The notes beneath the pieces are model-generated. The model searched no databases, was not told the DNA's origin, and saw nothing but the letters and a program-made list of their open reading frames with translations. 21,485 nucleotides of DNA. Origin: Nitrospinaceae bacterium (GTDB taxonomy: Bacteria; Nitrospinota; Nitrospinia; Nitrospinales; VA-1). The DNA lies in contig JAESTE010000074.1 in NCBI GenBank assembly GCA_016763735.1, positions 1 through 21,485 of the forward strand, given 5' to 3'. The position numbers were made by a program, and so were the translations under genes. This document shows, piece after piece, positions 14,701 to 21,485 of this stretch (its first letter is position 1; each line of letters begins with the position of its first letter).

Positions 14701-14729
14701 ATGCTAGGCGAAAATTAAACGAAAATCAA
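14701..14729 (-). promoter_or_regulatory. lexA promoter with direct-repeat operator candidate
   Basis: On the minus strand: TTGATT (-35), 17 nt, TAGCAT (-10), ending about 30 nt before the lexA ATG. The sequence ATTTTCG occurs twice with an 11-nt period (14709-14715 and 14720-14726, as CGAAAAT on the plus strand), one helical turn apart. One copy fills the spacer and the other overlaps the -35. This position suits repression by LexA. Confidence 0.5.
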
Positions 14730-14751
14730 GCGGAGAACCGCCGCAGGTAAC

Positions 14752-14837
14752 GGGTCTATTCCCAAAAAGCTAAGAGAAGCCGTCAAGCCCTTTGATGTAG
14801 GTCTGCCAATATTCCTTTAGGCGTATCCTTGTTGCCT
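14752..14837 (+). repeat. Dispersed intergenic repeat, family 2, copy B
   Basis: Same element as 6534-6620, same orientation, opening with GGGTCTATTCCC. Shared blocks include AAAGCTAA, CTTT, TGCCA-TATT, and the final GGCG...TCCTTGT...GCCT. The terminal hairpin is weaker in this copy. It lies in the lexA-arsC divergent region, ending about 30 nt before the arsC ATG. Confidence 0.65.
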
Positions 14838-14851
14838 CCCACACATGTGGG
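14838..14851. promoter_or_regulatory. Palindrome upstream of arsC
   Basis: CCCACA-CA-TGTGGG, a perfect 6-bp inverted repeat with a 2-nt centre, lies 16 nt before the arsC ATG and directly after repeat copy B. It may be a regulator site over the translation start region; no known operator consensus is matched. Confidence 0.35.
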
Positions 14852-14867
14852 TGATAGGCTTGACGGT

Positions 14868-15305
14868 ATGGGAGATCAACTGAAGATTTTATTTTTGTGC
14901 ACAGGTAACTCTTGTCGCAGTCAGATGGCGGAAGGCTGGGCGCGGCATTTGAAGAGCGATGTTATTCAGGCATTTTCGGCTGGGCTCGAAGCGCATGGTC
15001 TCAACCCCAACGCGGTGAAAGTAATGCAGGAAGAGGGAGTGGACATTACCGAGCAGAAGTCGCAGCGCGTGGAAGAGGTGGAAACGATTCCATTTGATAT
15101 TGTGGTCACTGTCTGTGGGCATGCGGATGAGAACTGCCCGGTTTTTTCCTGCGCTACTACTGTTGTTCATCACGGATTCGATGACCCTCCCAAACTGGCA
15201 CAAACGGCAAAGACAGATGAAGAAGCGTTGATGCATTACCGCAGAGTTCGCGATGAGATTCGAGCTTTTATAGAAACCCTGCCAGAAGGATTGCATCGAT
15301 CATGA
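14868..15305 (+). CDS. arsC: Arsenate reductase, thioredoxin-coupled (LMW-PTPase fold)
   Basis: A 145-residue protein of the low-molecular-weight phosphatase fold. The P-loop CTGNSCRS gives the CX5R nucleophile Cys11, and Cys83 and Cys90 (VTVCGHADENCP) sit as the redox relay pair. This matches the Cys10/82/89 triad of the pI258-type enzyme offset by one, and DDPP supplies the general acid. It should reduce arsenate to arsenite using thioredoxin. The frame is open to a TTG at 14829, but that lies inside the dispersed repeat; the ATG at 14868, three codons before the first strand, is preferred. Its stop overlaps the next gene's start as ATGA. No arsR or arsenite efflux gene is beside it. Confidence 0.9.
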   Translation: MGDQLKILFLCTGNSCRSQMAEGWARHLKSDVIQAFSAGLEAHGLNPNAVKVMQEEGVDITEQKSQRVEEVETIPFDIVVTVCGHADENCPVFSCATTVVHHGFDDPPKLAQTAKTDEEALMHYRRVRDEIRAFIETLPEGLHRS

Positions 15306-16375
15306 AATGGTTTGTGATAAAAATTATTTTCCTTCTCTCCCTTGCCATGTTTGTGAACTACTCAATAGGAGAAGGTGCAACACGGATTGTCGTAGTGGGT
15401 GATACTGGAACTGGCGAAAGGGCATATGCCCCCGGTTTTATGGCGGTGCAAAAAGCCATGCGCGAAAAAAAGGCTGATGTCTTACTGCATCTTGGTGACT
15501 TTGTTTATCAGCCCGAGTTTTTTCCTCAATCCTGCCCGGATCGATATATTAAAGAAATCAAAGAGACTCTTTCCGATCCTTACCCGATAAAATTATTTGT
15601 AGCGGGGGATAACGACTTGCCACCAAAAAAATGGAAGCCTAAAGCTTCCGGCTGTTGGGATAAAATTGATCCTCTCGATTCTGGGTTCGACACATCGGGT
15701 CTTCCTTCCCCTCGTGCTATGGAAGGAACGCGGGTGGTTGGCAATGCGTTGATCGGGGTTATCAACAACTATCCCTGGCAAGACCCGACTCCCTGGCTTG
15801 CGCCCCGCATCAAGAAAGCCAGAGAAAAAGGCATGTGGATCATTCTCGCTGTCCACGAACCGGCGATCACCACAGCCTGGTACCTCGACAAGCGTGATAC
15901 GGTTCTTAAACAATTAAATGCCCTAAAACCCGATCTGGTCCTGGCTGGCAATCAGCATTCTTACGAACGATTTCACCCAATGAGCCAGACTGAAAAAGGT
16001 GCGCTCAAGATCGTAAAATCTGTTTCGGGAAAATATCGTAGCGGTGATGGAACAATACACATTGTCTCAGGTGGAGGGGGTGCGACATTCAAACCATTTT
16101 CCGACCAGCAAAATAAAGGTAAACGTACTGCACCGAAAGATGTGTTTGATGCAATAGCCAATAGAGCGTTGATGAATCACTTCATCACTTTGGATGTTTC
16201 AAAGGAAAAACTGGAAGGTACTGTTTGGCGCGTGTGTGTTCAAGATGATCCAGATGATGAATGGGATCCTAGATGGAAGGCAGGGAAAAAGTTTTGGCAA
16301 TCCATTCCATTGGAATGCGATGGCAAGCCGGAAGGTGTTAGCGTTTACGAAACGTTCCGCTTTTCGAGGCAATAA
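15302..16375 (+). CDS. Exported metallophosphoesterase
   Basis: A 357-residue calcineurin-like phosphoesterase with an N-terminal signal peptide (hydrophobic about residues 4-18). The metal-binding signature is complete: GDTGTG (Asp34), LGDFVY (Asp66), AGDND (Asn104), HEP (His185) and GNQHSYERF (His219). The order and spacing are like purple-acid-phosphatase-type enzymes. It should act in the periplasm on phosphate esters, but the substrate is unknown. The ATG at 15302 overlaps the arsC stop by 4 nt, so expression is translationally coupled to arsC. That could link phosphate scavenging with arsenate entry. Ends at the terminator shared with mdh. Confidence 0.88.
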   Translation: MKWFVIKIIFLLSLAMFVNYSIGEGATRIVVVGDTGTGERAYAPGFMAVQKAMREKKADVLLHLGDFVYQPEFFPQSCPDRYIKEIKETLSDPYPIKLFVAGDNDLPPKKWKPKASGCWDKIDPLDSGFDTSGLPSPRAMEGTRVVGNALIGVINNYPWQDPTPWLAPRIKKAREKGMWIILAVHEPAITTAWYLDKRDTVLKQLNALKPDLVLAGNQHSYERFHPMSQTEKGALKIVKSVSGKYRSGDGTIHIVSGGGGATFKPFSDQQNKGKRTAPKDVFDAIANRALMNHFITLDVSKEKLEGTVWRVCVQDDPDDEWDPRWKAGKKFWQSIPLECDGKPEGVSVYETFRFSRQ

Positions 16376-16378
16376 AAA

Positions 16379-16413
16379 TCCCTCTTTAGATTGTATGAAA
16401 ACCTAAAGAGGGA
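16379..16413 (-). terminator. Intrinsic terminator between the convergent phosphoesterase and mdh
   Basis: Perfect 11-bp stem TCCCTCTTTAG / CTAAAGAGGGA with a 13-nt loop. On the minus strand it is followed by TTTTTATT, so it is a good terminator for mdh (stop at 16420). It also immediately follows the phosphoesterase stop and may work weakly in both directions. Confidence 0.8.
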
Positions 16414-16419
16414 GATGAG

Positions 16420-17382
16420 TCAGTTTTTTCCGTTTGATTCGGCGAGAATGGCTTCAATTTCATCGCAGGTCTTTTTAACATCCTGAGCGGATTTATCCAG
16501 CGCTGCCTTTTCTTCTTCCGTCATTTTTAGTTCGATAACTTTTTCAATTCCGTGAATGCCCATCATAACAGGCACACCAAAGAAAATTCCGCTCCAGCCA
16601 TATTCTCCTTCGAGATAAGCGGTGCATGGGAGAATGCGACGTTTGTCTTGCAAAATGGCTTCTATCATTTTCACAACCGAAGCACCAGGAGCATAAAAGG
16701 CACTGCCTGTTTTTAAAAGAGAAACAATTTCTGCGCCGCCTTTTCGTGTGCGTTCTACCACTCGCTCAATCTGCTCGGGGGTCATCAATTCAGTGATTGA
16801 TATCCCGGAAACCGAAGTGTAACGGGGGAGAGGCACCATGGAATCGCCATGTCCGCCAAGAACCATTGCATCGACATCAACCAGAGAACAACCCAGCTCC
16901 AGCGAAACAAATGTCCGCAAACGCGCCGAATCAAGCACACCCGCCATACCTATGATTTTATTCTTTGGCAGGTTGCCGGTTTTCTTTGCCATGTAAACCA
17001 TCGCATCGAGAGGGTTTGACACAACGATAACGATGGGGTCGCGGGAGTGCGCCATAATCTGCTCGGTCACCGATTGTACAATTTTGGCATTGGTGGTGAG
17101 AAGGTCTTCGCGACTCATCCCTGGCTTGCGAGGCAAGCCTGCGGTGATGACCACGATATCTGAATCTGCTGTATCCTTATAGTCGTTGGTTCCCGTTATC
17201 AGGCTATCGAACACCTGCAGACAGCTTGACTCCTGTAAATCCAATGCTTTTCCCTGTGGGACTCCTTCAACAATATCGATGATCACTACATCGCCGAGGT
17301 TTTTATATGCGGCGAGCTGGGCGACGGTTGCTCCAACTTGGCCCGCACCGACGACTGTGATTTTTTTCCTTGCGCTTGACAT
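16420..17382 (-). CDS. mdh: Malate dehydrogenase (NAD-dependent, LDH-like type)
   Basis: A 320-residue malate dehydrogenase of the LDH-like clade, interconverting malate and oxaloacetate. The NAD site shows GAGQVG (residues 12-17) and Asp36, which selects NAD over NADP. The active loop GLPRKPGMSR has Arg85 at the specificity position, as in malate rather than lactate dehydrogenases. Arg91, Asn123, Asp151, Arg154 and the catalytic His178 (GGHGDS) are all present. ATG at 17382 with GAGGA about 6 nt upstream. It follows icd by 109 nt on the same strand, with hairpins between them, and ends at a strong terminator. Cytoplasmic TCA-cycle enzyme. Confidence 0.95.
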   Translation of the reverse strand: MSSARKKITVVGAGQVGATVAQLAAYKNLGDVVIIDIVEGVPQGKALDLQESSCLQVFDSLITGTNDYKDTADSDIVVITAGLPRKPGMSREDLLTTNAKIVQSVTEQIMAHSRDPIVIVVSNPLDAMVYMAKKTGNLPKNKIIGMAGVLDSARLRTFVSLELGCSLVDVDAMVLGGHGDSMVPLPRYTSVSGISITELMTPEQIERVVERTRKGGAEIVSLLKTGSAFYAPGASVVKMIEAILQDKRRILPCTAYLEGEYGWSGIFFGVPVMMGIHGIEKVIELKMTEEEKAALDKSAQDVKKTCDEIEAILAESNGKN

Positions 17383-17433
17383 AGCAGTTCCTCAAATGAA
17401 AGCAAACCTGAACTCGGTTTGACTTGTTATTCG

Positions 17434-17466
17434 CCGAGGTTTTTATTGGAACCCCTCGGGTTCCAA
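17434..17466 (-). promoter_or_regulatory. Overlapping alternative hairpins in the icd-mdh intergenic region
   Basis: Two stems compete for the same bases. One is TTGGAACCC/GGGTTCCAA (17446-17454 with 17458-17466, 9 bp, 3-nt loop). The other is CCGAGG/CCTCGG (17434-17439 with 17454-17459). No T-tract follows on the minus strand. This may be an mRNA processing or attenuation element between icd and mdh. Confidence 0.4.
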
Positions 17467-17491
17467 AAACTCCAACGTGTCCAGCGGTTGA

Positions 17492-19726
17492 TTAATTCAA
17501 GCTGTCCAATATTGAATTGAAAGTTGCACTACGACGCATCGCCTTTGCGACTTTTTCCGGATCGGTTCGGAAATAGCCGCCGATATCCATGGCTTGCCCG
17601 CTGTTCGCTTTCAATTCATTAATAATGGTATCCAGTTTGGCTTCAAGTTGTTCAGCGATGGGGGTAAACTTTGCTTTAAGGTCTGCATCGCCATCTTGAG
17701 CTGCCAGCTCTTTCGCCCAGAATAGTGTTTCGTAAACATGAGTGCCTGCGTTATCTAAATCGCCTACACTACGACCGGGAGATTTTTTGTTTTCCATTAA
17801 TTTTCCGGTAGCTCTATCCAATGTCTCGGCCAGCACCTGCGCCTTGGCATTTCCTTTAACCTGACTTAAATGCGCCAGAGATTCTGAAAGTGCTAGAAAC
17901 TCACCCAGAGATTCCCACCGCAAGTGACCTTCTTTAACAAACTGCTGAACATGCTTGGGGGCCGAGCCACCCGCACCGGTCTCGAAAAGTCCGCCACCTT
18001 CAATCAGGGGAACGATGGATAGCATTTTCGCACTGGTTCCCAGCTCAAGAATCGGGAATAAGTCGGTCAAATAATCACGCAATACATTTCCCGTTGCACT
18101 AATCGTGTCTTTTCCCTCTTTCGCACGTTTAAGTGCGTGACCCATAGCTTCAATAGGAGCCATGATCGAAATATCCAGACCGTTGGTATCGTGATCTTTT
18201 AAATAGGTATTCACTTTTTCAATCATGTTGGCATCGTGCGCCCGATTTTTATCGAGCCAGAAAACAACTGGGGTTTCAGACAACCGAGCTCGTTTGACAG
18301 CGAGCTTGACCCAGTCTTGAATCGGAATATCCTTAACCTGGCAAGCGCGGAATATATCGCCTTCTTCGACGGCAATTTCATGCAGGGTGCTACCCGCACC
18401 GTCAAGGACGCGAACCGTACCGTTGCCGGACATTTCAAAAGTTTTGTCATGTGATCCATATTCCTCGGCTTTTTGTGCCATGAGGCCAACATTGGGAACC
18501 GTTCCCATGGTGGTTGGGTCGAATTCGCCATTCTCTCTACAAAAATCAATCGCAGATTGATAAATACCTGCGTAGCTATTGTCAGGAATCATTGCCAGAG
18601 TATCGGCTTCTTTTCCAGCAGGGTCCCACATTTTCCCAGAGGCACGGATGGAAGCAGCCATTGAAGCATCTATAATGATGTCACTGGGAACATGGAAATT
18701 GGTAATGCCTTTATCCGAGTCTACCATTGCGATTTCGGGACCATTTTTGATGCAGGTTTGAATATCTGCTTCAATTTCTGCCTTTTGATCTGCAGGCAAG
18801 TCTTTAGTCTTTGCATAAACATCACCCAAACCATTATTTGCATTAACGCCGAGTTCTTTAAACAATTTTTCATGCTTGGTGAAAACGTCTTCGAAGAAAA
18901 CCGTCACGCCATGACCAAAAATGATGGGGTCTGAAACCTTCATCATCGTAGCCTTCATATGAAGAGATAATAGAACACCTTGCTTTTTCGCGTCGGCAAT
19001 GGAGTCCTTAATAAAGCTACGTAGAGCTGTGCGGCTCATCTTGGTCGCGTCTACTAAATCGCCTGCACCCATGGCAATGCCGTCTTTGAGTACGGTGGTA
19101 TTTCCATCGGCACCAACAAACTCAATTTTGCCTTTTCCAGCAGCTTGTTCAGAAATGACAACAGACTTTTCATTGGAATAGAAATCTCCACTCGCCATAT
19201 GAGCGACATTGGTTTTAGAGTCTTTTGACCATTTACCCATTTTATGCGGATTGCTTTTTGCGTAATTTTTAACGGAAACAGACGCTCTGCGATCGGAGTT
19301 TCCTTGTCGTAGAACCGGGTTTACTGCGCTTCCTTTAACCTTGTCATACTTTGCTTTTATCTCTTTTTCCTCATCCGTTTTTGGGTCTTCCGGGAAGTCC
19401 GGCAAGTTGTAACCCTGGGATTGGAGTTCTGCAATCGCAGCTTGAATCTGAGGATTCGAAGCACTGATATTGGGTAGCTTGATGATATTCGCATCGGGCT
19501 TCATAACCATCTCACCCAGAAGTGCAAGGTCATCCGGTTGTTGTTGTTCTGGTTTTAATCTGTCTGGGAATTGTGAAATGATTCGACCTGCAAGTGAAAT
19601 ATCTTTGGTGCCAACTTTTACGCCTGCTACTCCAGTAAAGGCTTGGATAATTGGTAAAAAAGAACCACTTGCTAATTGGGGAGCTTCATCAACTTTGGTG
19701 TAGATAATATCTGGTTGTTCGGACAT
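17492..19726 (-). CDS. icd: Monomeric NADP-dependent isocitrate dehydrogenase
   Basis: A 744-residue enzyme of the monomeric IDH family, unrelated in length to the usual homodimeric Icd (about 410 residues). It oxidatively decarboxylates isocitrate to 2-oxoglutarate with NADP. Family landmarks are GSAVNPVLRQGNSDRRA (Ser133, Asn136, Arg140 and Arg146, matching isocitrate contacts as I recall them from the Azotobacter enzyme), KATMMKVSDPI, DSDKGITNFHVPSD, and LDKNRAHDANM with metal-binding Asp residues. Length is normal and the frame intact. ATG at 19726 with AGAGG about 8 nt upstream. First gene of a likely icd-mdh unit and divergent from glnD. No dimeric icd gene is in the window. Confidence 0.95.
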   Translation of the reverse strand: MSEQPDIIYTKVDEAPQLASGSFLPIIQAFTGVAGVKVGTKDISLAGRIISQFPDRLKPEQQQPDDLALLGEMVMKPDANIIKLPNISASNPQIQAAIAELQSQGYNLPDFPEDPKTDEEKEIKAKYDKVKGSAVNPVLRQGNSDRRASVSVKNYAKSNPHKMGKWSKDSKTNVAHMASGDFYSNEKSVVISEQAAGKGKIEFVGADGNTTVLKDGIAMGAGDLVDATKMSRTALRSFIKDSIADAKKQGVLLSLHMKATMMKVSDPIIFGHGVTVFFEDVFTKHEKLFKELGVNANNGLGDVYAKTKDLPADQKAEIEADIQTCIKNGPEIAMVDSDKGITNFHVPSDIIIDASMAASIRASGKMWDPAGKEADTLAMIPDNSYAGIYQSAIDFCRENGEFDPTTMGTVPNVGLMAQKAEEYGSHDKTFEMSGNGTVRVLDGAGSTLHEIAVEEGDIFRACQVKDIPIQDWVKLAVKRARLSETPVVFWLDKNRAHDANMIEKVNTYLKDHDTNGLDISIMAPIEAMGHALKRAKEGKDTISATGNVLRDYLTDLFPILELGTSAKMLSIVPLIEGGGLFETGAGGSAPKHVQQFVKEGHLRWESLGEFLALSESLAHLSQVKGNAKAQVLAETLDRATGKLMENKKSPGRSVGDLDNAGTHVYETLFWAKELAAQDGDADLKAKFTPIAEQLEAKLDTIINELKANSGQAMDIGGYFRTDPEKVAKAMRRSATFNSILDSLN

Positions 19727-20098
19727 CGATTTGACCTCTAAGTTAAGACTTTAAATAGATTATTAATAATATTTCAAAACGGTAGAAAAAACCCGGGAAG
19801 TTCAATCCAATATGTCAATTGCAAGAAGGGGTTAAGCTAAAATATTACCCTGATATTGTCAAGCAAATTTGGGTTGAAAAAATGAACTGCTTGGAATTAC
19901 GAAACCGGCTATTGGGCAGAGTTTTTGTGTTCTTGCGGGATTACTGGATTCTTCAATGGATAACGACTATTAAAACAATGCGAATTAGGGTTTTTACTAA
20001 CACTCCAAGTCTGACCTGTCAGGTCGTTGAACTTGTATTTTGCGAATAATTCTTTATTCTCTATTTAACAATCATAAATAATCCGATCCCTAAATTTA
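19727..20098. other. 372-nt divergent intergenic region, icd to glnD
   Basis: AT-rich spacer that must hold promoters for both icd (-) and glnD (+). On the minus strand there are two TTGACA-like boxes, but neither has a convincing -10 at normal spacing. The only clear structure is the palindrome at 20013-20025. A 76-codon plus-strand frame (19819-20049) has no coding character and I leave it out. Confidence 0.55.
20013..20025. promoter_or_regulatory. Palindrome upstream of glnD
   Basis: GACCTG-T-CAGGTC, a perfect 6-bp inverted repeat around one base, about 73 nt before the glnD ATG. It is a candidate operator; it does not match an NtrC or sigma54 site. Confidence 0.3.
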
Positions 20099-21485
20099 AT
20101 GATTACACCCGATTATCGACTGGCAATTGATTTCAGCAACATCCAGGAAATTCCCCAAGACCCTAGGGAACGTTTGCCTTATTTCAATTCGCTCAAAGAA
20201 TTGATTCAATCTGAAAAAGAGAAGATCAAGGCCTGGCACCGTTCTGGAGCCGGTGGGCGGGAAGTGATTCAGTCCTATACCAGTTTGATCGATGAGGTGA
20301 TCCGGCATGTCATTCTTTCCATGATCCGACTGGAAAAATATCAATCCGCTCCGGTGCTTGAAGATTTTTCCCTGGTCGCAGTCGGCGGTTATGGAAGAGG
20401 AGAGCTCAATCCACTTTCCGACATTGATTTGCTTTTCCTGCTCCCTGAGAGGCCAAAACCCCTTACTGATATGTTTATACAGGATGCATTGTCTGTGTTT
20501 TGGGGATTTGGCATGGAAATCGGTCACAGTTCCCGCACTATCAAAGAATGTGTAAACTTGGCTAAAGAAGACCTGACCATCAAAACGTCCATGATCGAAA
20601 CCCGGTTCTTGATTGGCGATCAGATTATCTATGGCCGTTTTACAACGTCCATCAACAAAAAGGTCCTGCAAAAAGGCATCAAAAAGTTTTTGAATTCAAA
20701 ATTGAAAGAGAAGTACACACGCTATGGAAATGAAGAAGGGGTTGTCTGTCACCCGGAACCGGATATCAAAAATGGTCCCGGCGGCTTGAGAGATTATCAT
20801 AATGCCCTTTGGGCAACGGCGGTTCGGTTCGGAGTCCATTCTTTCAGGGAAATTGGCGACACTCAGAATATTTCTCCACAGGAAATCGAGTCGCTATACA
20901 ACTCGGTGGACTTTTCCCTGCGGGTTCGTAATGAACTGCATTACCTGACAGAAAAAAAGACCGATGTTTTGTCTCGCGATATTCAGAAAGACCTTGCCAC
21001 CCATCTGGGTTACCACGCTTCTTTTGACGGGCAACCAGTGGAAGACTTTATGCGCGATTATTATCTGCACGCCACTAACATCTACAACTTCTCTGAAAAC
21101 CTTTTCGAACATTGTCTGCAGGCCCGGCAATCTTTTATGCGGGTTCTTTCCGATCTAACAAAAAAATCTTTGGGGAATGGGTTCAGCATTTCCGGCTCAA
21201 CCCTGGTTTATGACGGAGACCCGAAAAAGGATTTTAAAAAAGACAAATCCCTCGTGCTGACAGCCTTGGAGTTTTGCCGCAAACACCCCGTTTTGCCCGA
21301 CTATCAGTTACGAAGACAATTAAGGTTGCACAAAAAACTCATCAGCGCGGAGCATATGAAAGGAGAAGAGATTAGAAACTTTCTTTTCTCTATCCTCGGC
21401 GACAGCGATTCGGAGAAAACTCTGAGGCTGATGCACGAAACAGAAATATTAGAGCAGGTATTGCCAGAATTCGGACTGGCGCATT
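20099..21485 (+). CDS. glnD: GlnD, PII uridylyltransferase/uridylyl-removing enzyme (partial, 3' end beyond window)
   Basis: The first 462 codons of GlnD, which senses glutamine and uridylylates or deuridylylates PII proteins to control nitrogen assimilation. The frame is open from the ATG at 20099 to the window edge. The nucleotidyltransferase site is VGGYGRGELNP followed by SDID (GGYGRGE at residues 96-102, Asp108 and Asp110). The family block EPDIKNGPGGLRDYHNALW follows at about 220. The last visible residues (EQVLPEFGLAH) are the approach to the HD hydrolase domain. The rest of the HD domain and the two ACT domains lie outside the window. No Shine-Dalgarno is visible upstream, which is odd for a regulated gene; a different start cannot be excluded. 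Confidence 0.92.
   Translation, partial: MITPDYRLAIDFSNIQEIPQDPRERLPYFNSLKELIQSEKEKIKAWHRSGAGGREVIQSYTSLIDEVIRHVILSMIRLEKYQSAPVLEDFSLVAVGGYGRGELNPLSDIDLLFLLPERPKPLTDMFIQDALSVFWGFGMEIGHSSRTIKECVNLAKEDLTIKTSMIETRFLIGDQIIYGRFTTSINKKVLQKGIKKFLNSKLKEKYTRYGNEEGVVCHPEPDIKNGPGGLRDYHNALWATAVRFGVHSFREIGDTQNISPQEIESLYNSVDFSLRVRNELHYLTEKKTDVLSRDIQKDLATHLGYHASFDGQPVEDFMRDYYLHATNIYNFSENLFEHCLQARQSFMRVLSDLTKKSLGNGFSISGSTLVYDGDPKKDFKKDKSLVLTALEFCRKHPVLPDYQLRRQLRLHKKLISAEHMKGEEIRNFLFSILGDSDSEKTLRLMHETEILEQVLPEFGLAH

Noticed and set aside
19819..20049. 76-codon plus-strand frame upstream of glnD
   Set aside because: Composition is not protein-like, no Shine-Dalgarno is seen, and it occupies the region where both divergent promoters must lie.
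20096..20671. 191-codon minus-strand frame opposite glnD
   Set aside because: The plus-strand GlnD frame is continuous with clear catalytic motifs, so this is an antisense shadow.

Overview
The window reads as chromosomal DNA of a Gram-negative bacterium. It has lipoprotein signal peptides, an MlaC-family periplasmic protein, an RND exporter, a periplasmic c-type cytochrome, an FkbM methyltransferase and the start of glnD. Base composition looks mid-40s % GC by eye. Monomeric isocitrate dehydrogenase, lexA-dinB and frequent TTG starts fit a deltaproteobacterial-grade or Nitrospinota-like organism, but that is inference: there is no rRNA or other phylogenetic marker.

Layout. 1-1.2 kb: an FkbM methyltransferase (+) converges on a two-CBS-domain protein (-). 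1.2-3.9 kb (all -): a small c-type cytochrome, a radical SAM protein with a C-terminal Fe-S region, and a membrane-anchored TPR protein. 4.0-6.5 kb (+): an RND/MMPL exporter split by a frame break. 6.7-8.3 kb (-): a TTG-started GHMP kinase directly downstream of an MlaC-like protein. 8.7-11.0 kb (+): a strong sigma70-type promoter drives two tandem GNA1162/CsgG-like lipoproteins. The first has a frame break; the second ends in a SPOR domain. 11.1-12.2 kb (-): a class V aminotransferase-fold enzyme. 12.3-14.7 kb (-): lexA, dinB and a small AT-rich gene of unknown function. 14.9-16.4 kb (+): a thioredoxin-type arsenate reductase overlapping an exported metallophosphoesterase by 4 nt. 16.4-19.7 kb (-): malate dehydrogenase downstream of monomeric NADP-isocitrate dehydrogenase. 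20.1 kb to the end (+): the N-terminal half of GlnD, cut by the window edge.

Structure beyond the genes. Two families of dispersed intergenic repeats occur, each in two diverged copies: a REP-like hairpin element at about 1217 and 8415, and an unrelated element of about 87 nt at about 6534 and 14752. Two genes are broken by apparent single-base losses (about 5437-5455 in the exporter, about 9557-9572 in the first lipoprotein). In the second case, restoring the frame gives an exact ATGA overlap with the next gene. The lexA promoter carries a direct repeat in its spacer that is a good candidate autoregulatory operator.

How the genes may work together. The exporter, the MlaC-like protein and the lipoproteins all point to envelope transport or maintenance. 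lexA-dinB is an SOS unit. icd and mdh are two TCA-cycle genes in a row. I see no CRISPR array, prophage, integrase, transposase gene or tRNA. Nothing here amounts to a demonstrable new defence or biosynthetic system. The most worthwhile leads are the two repeat families, the frame-broken exporter, the paired lipoproteins and the gene beside lexA-dinB.
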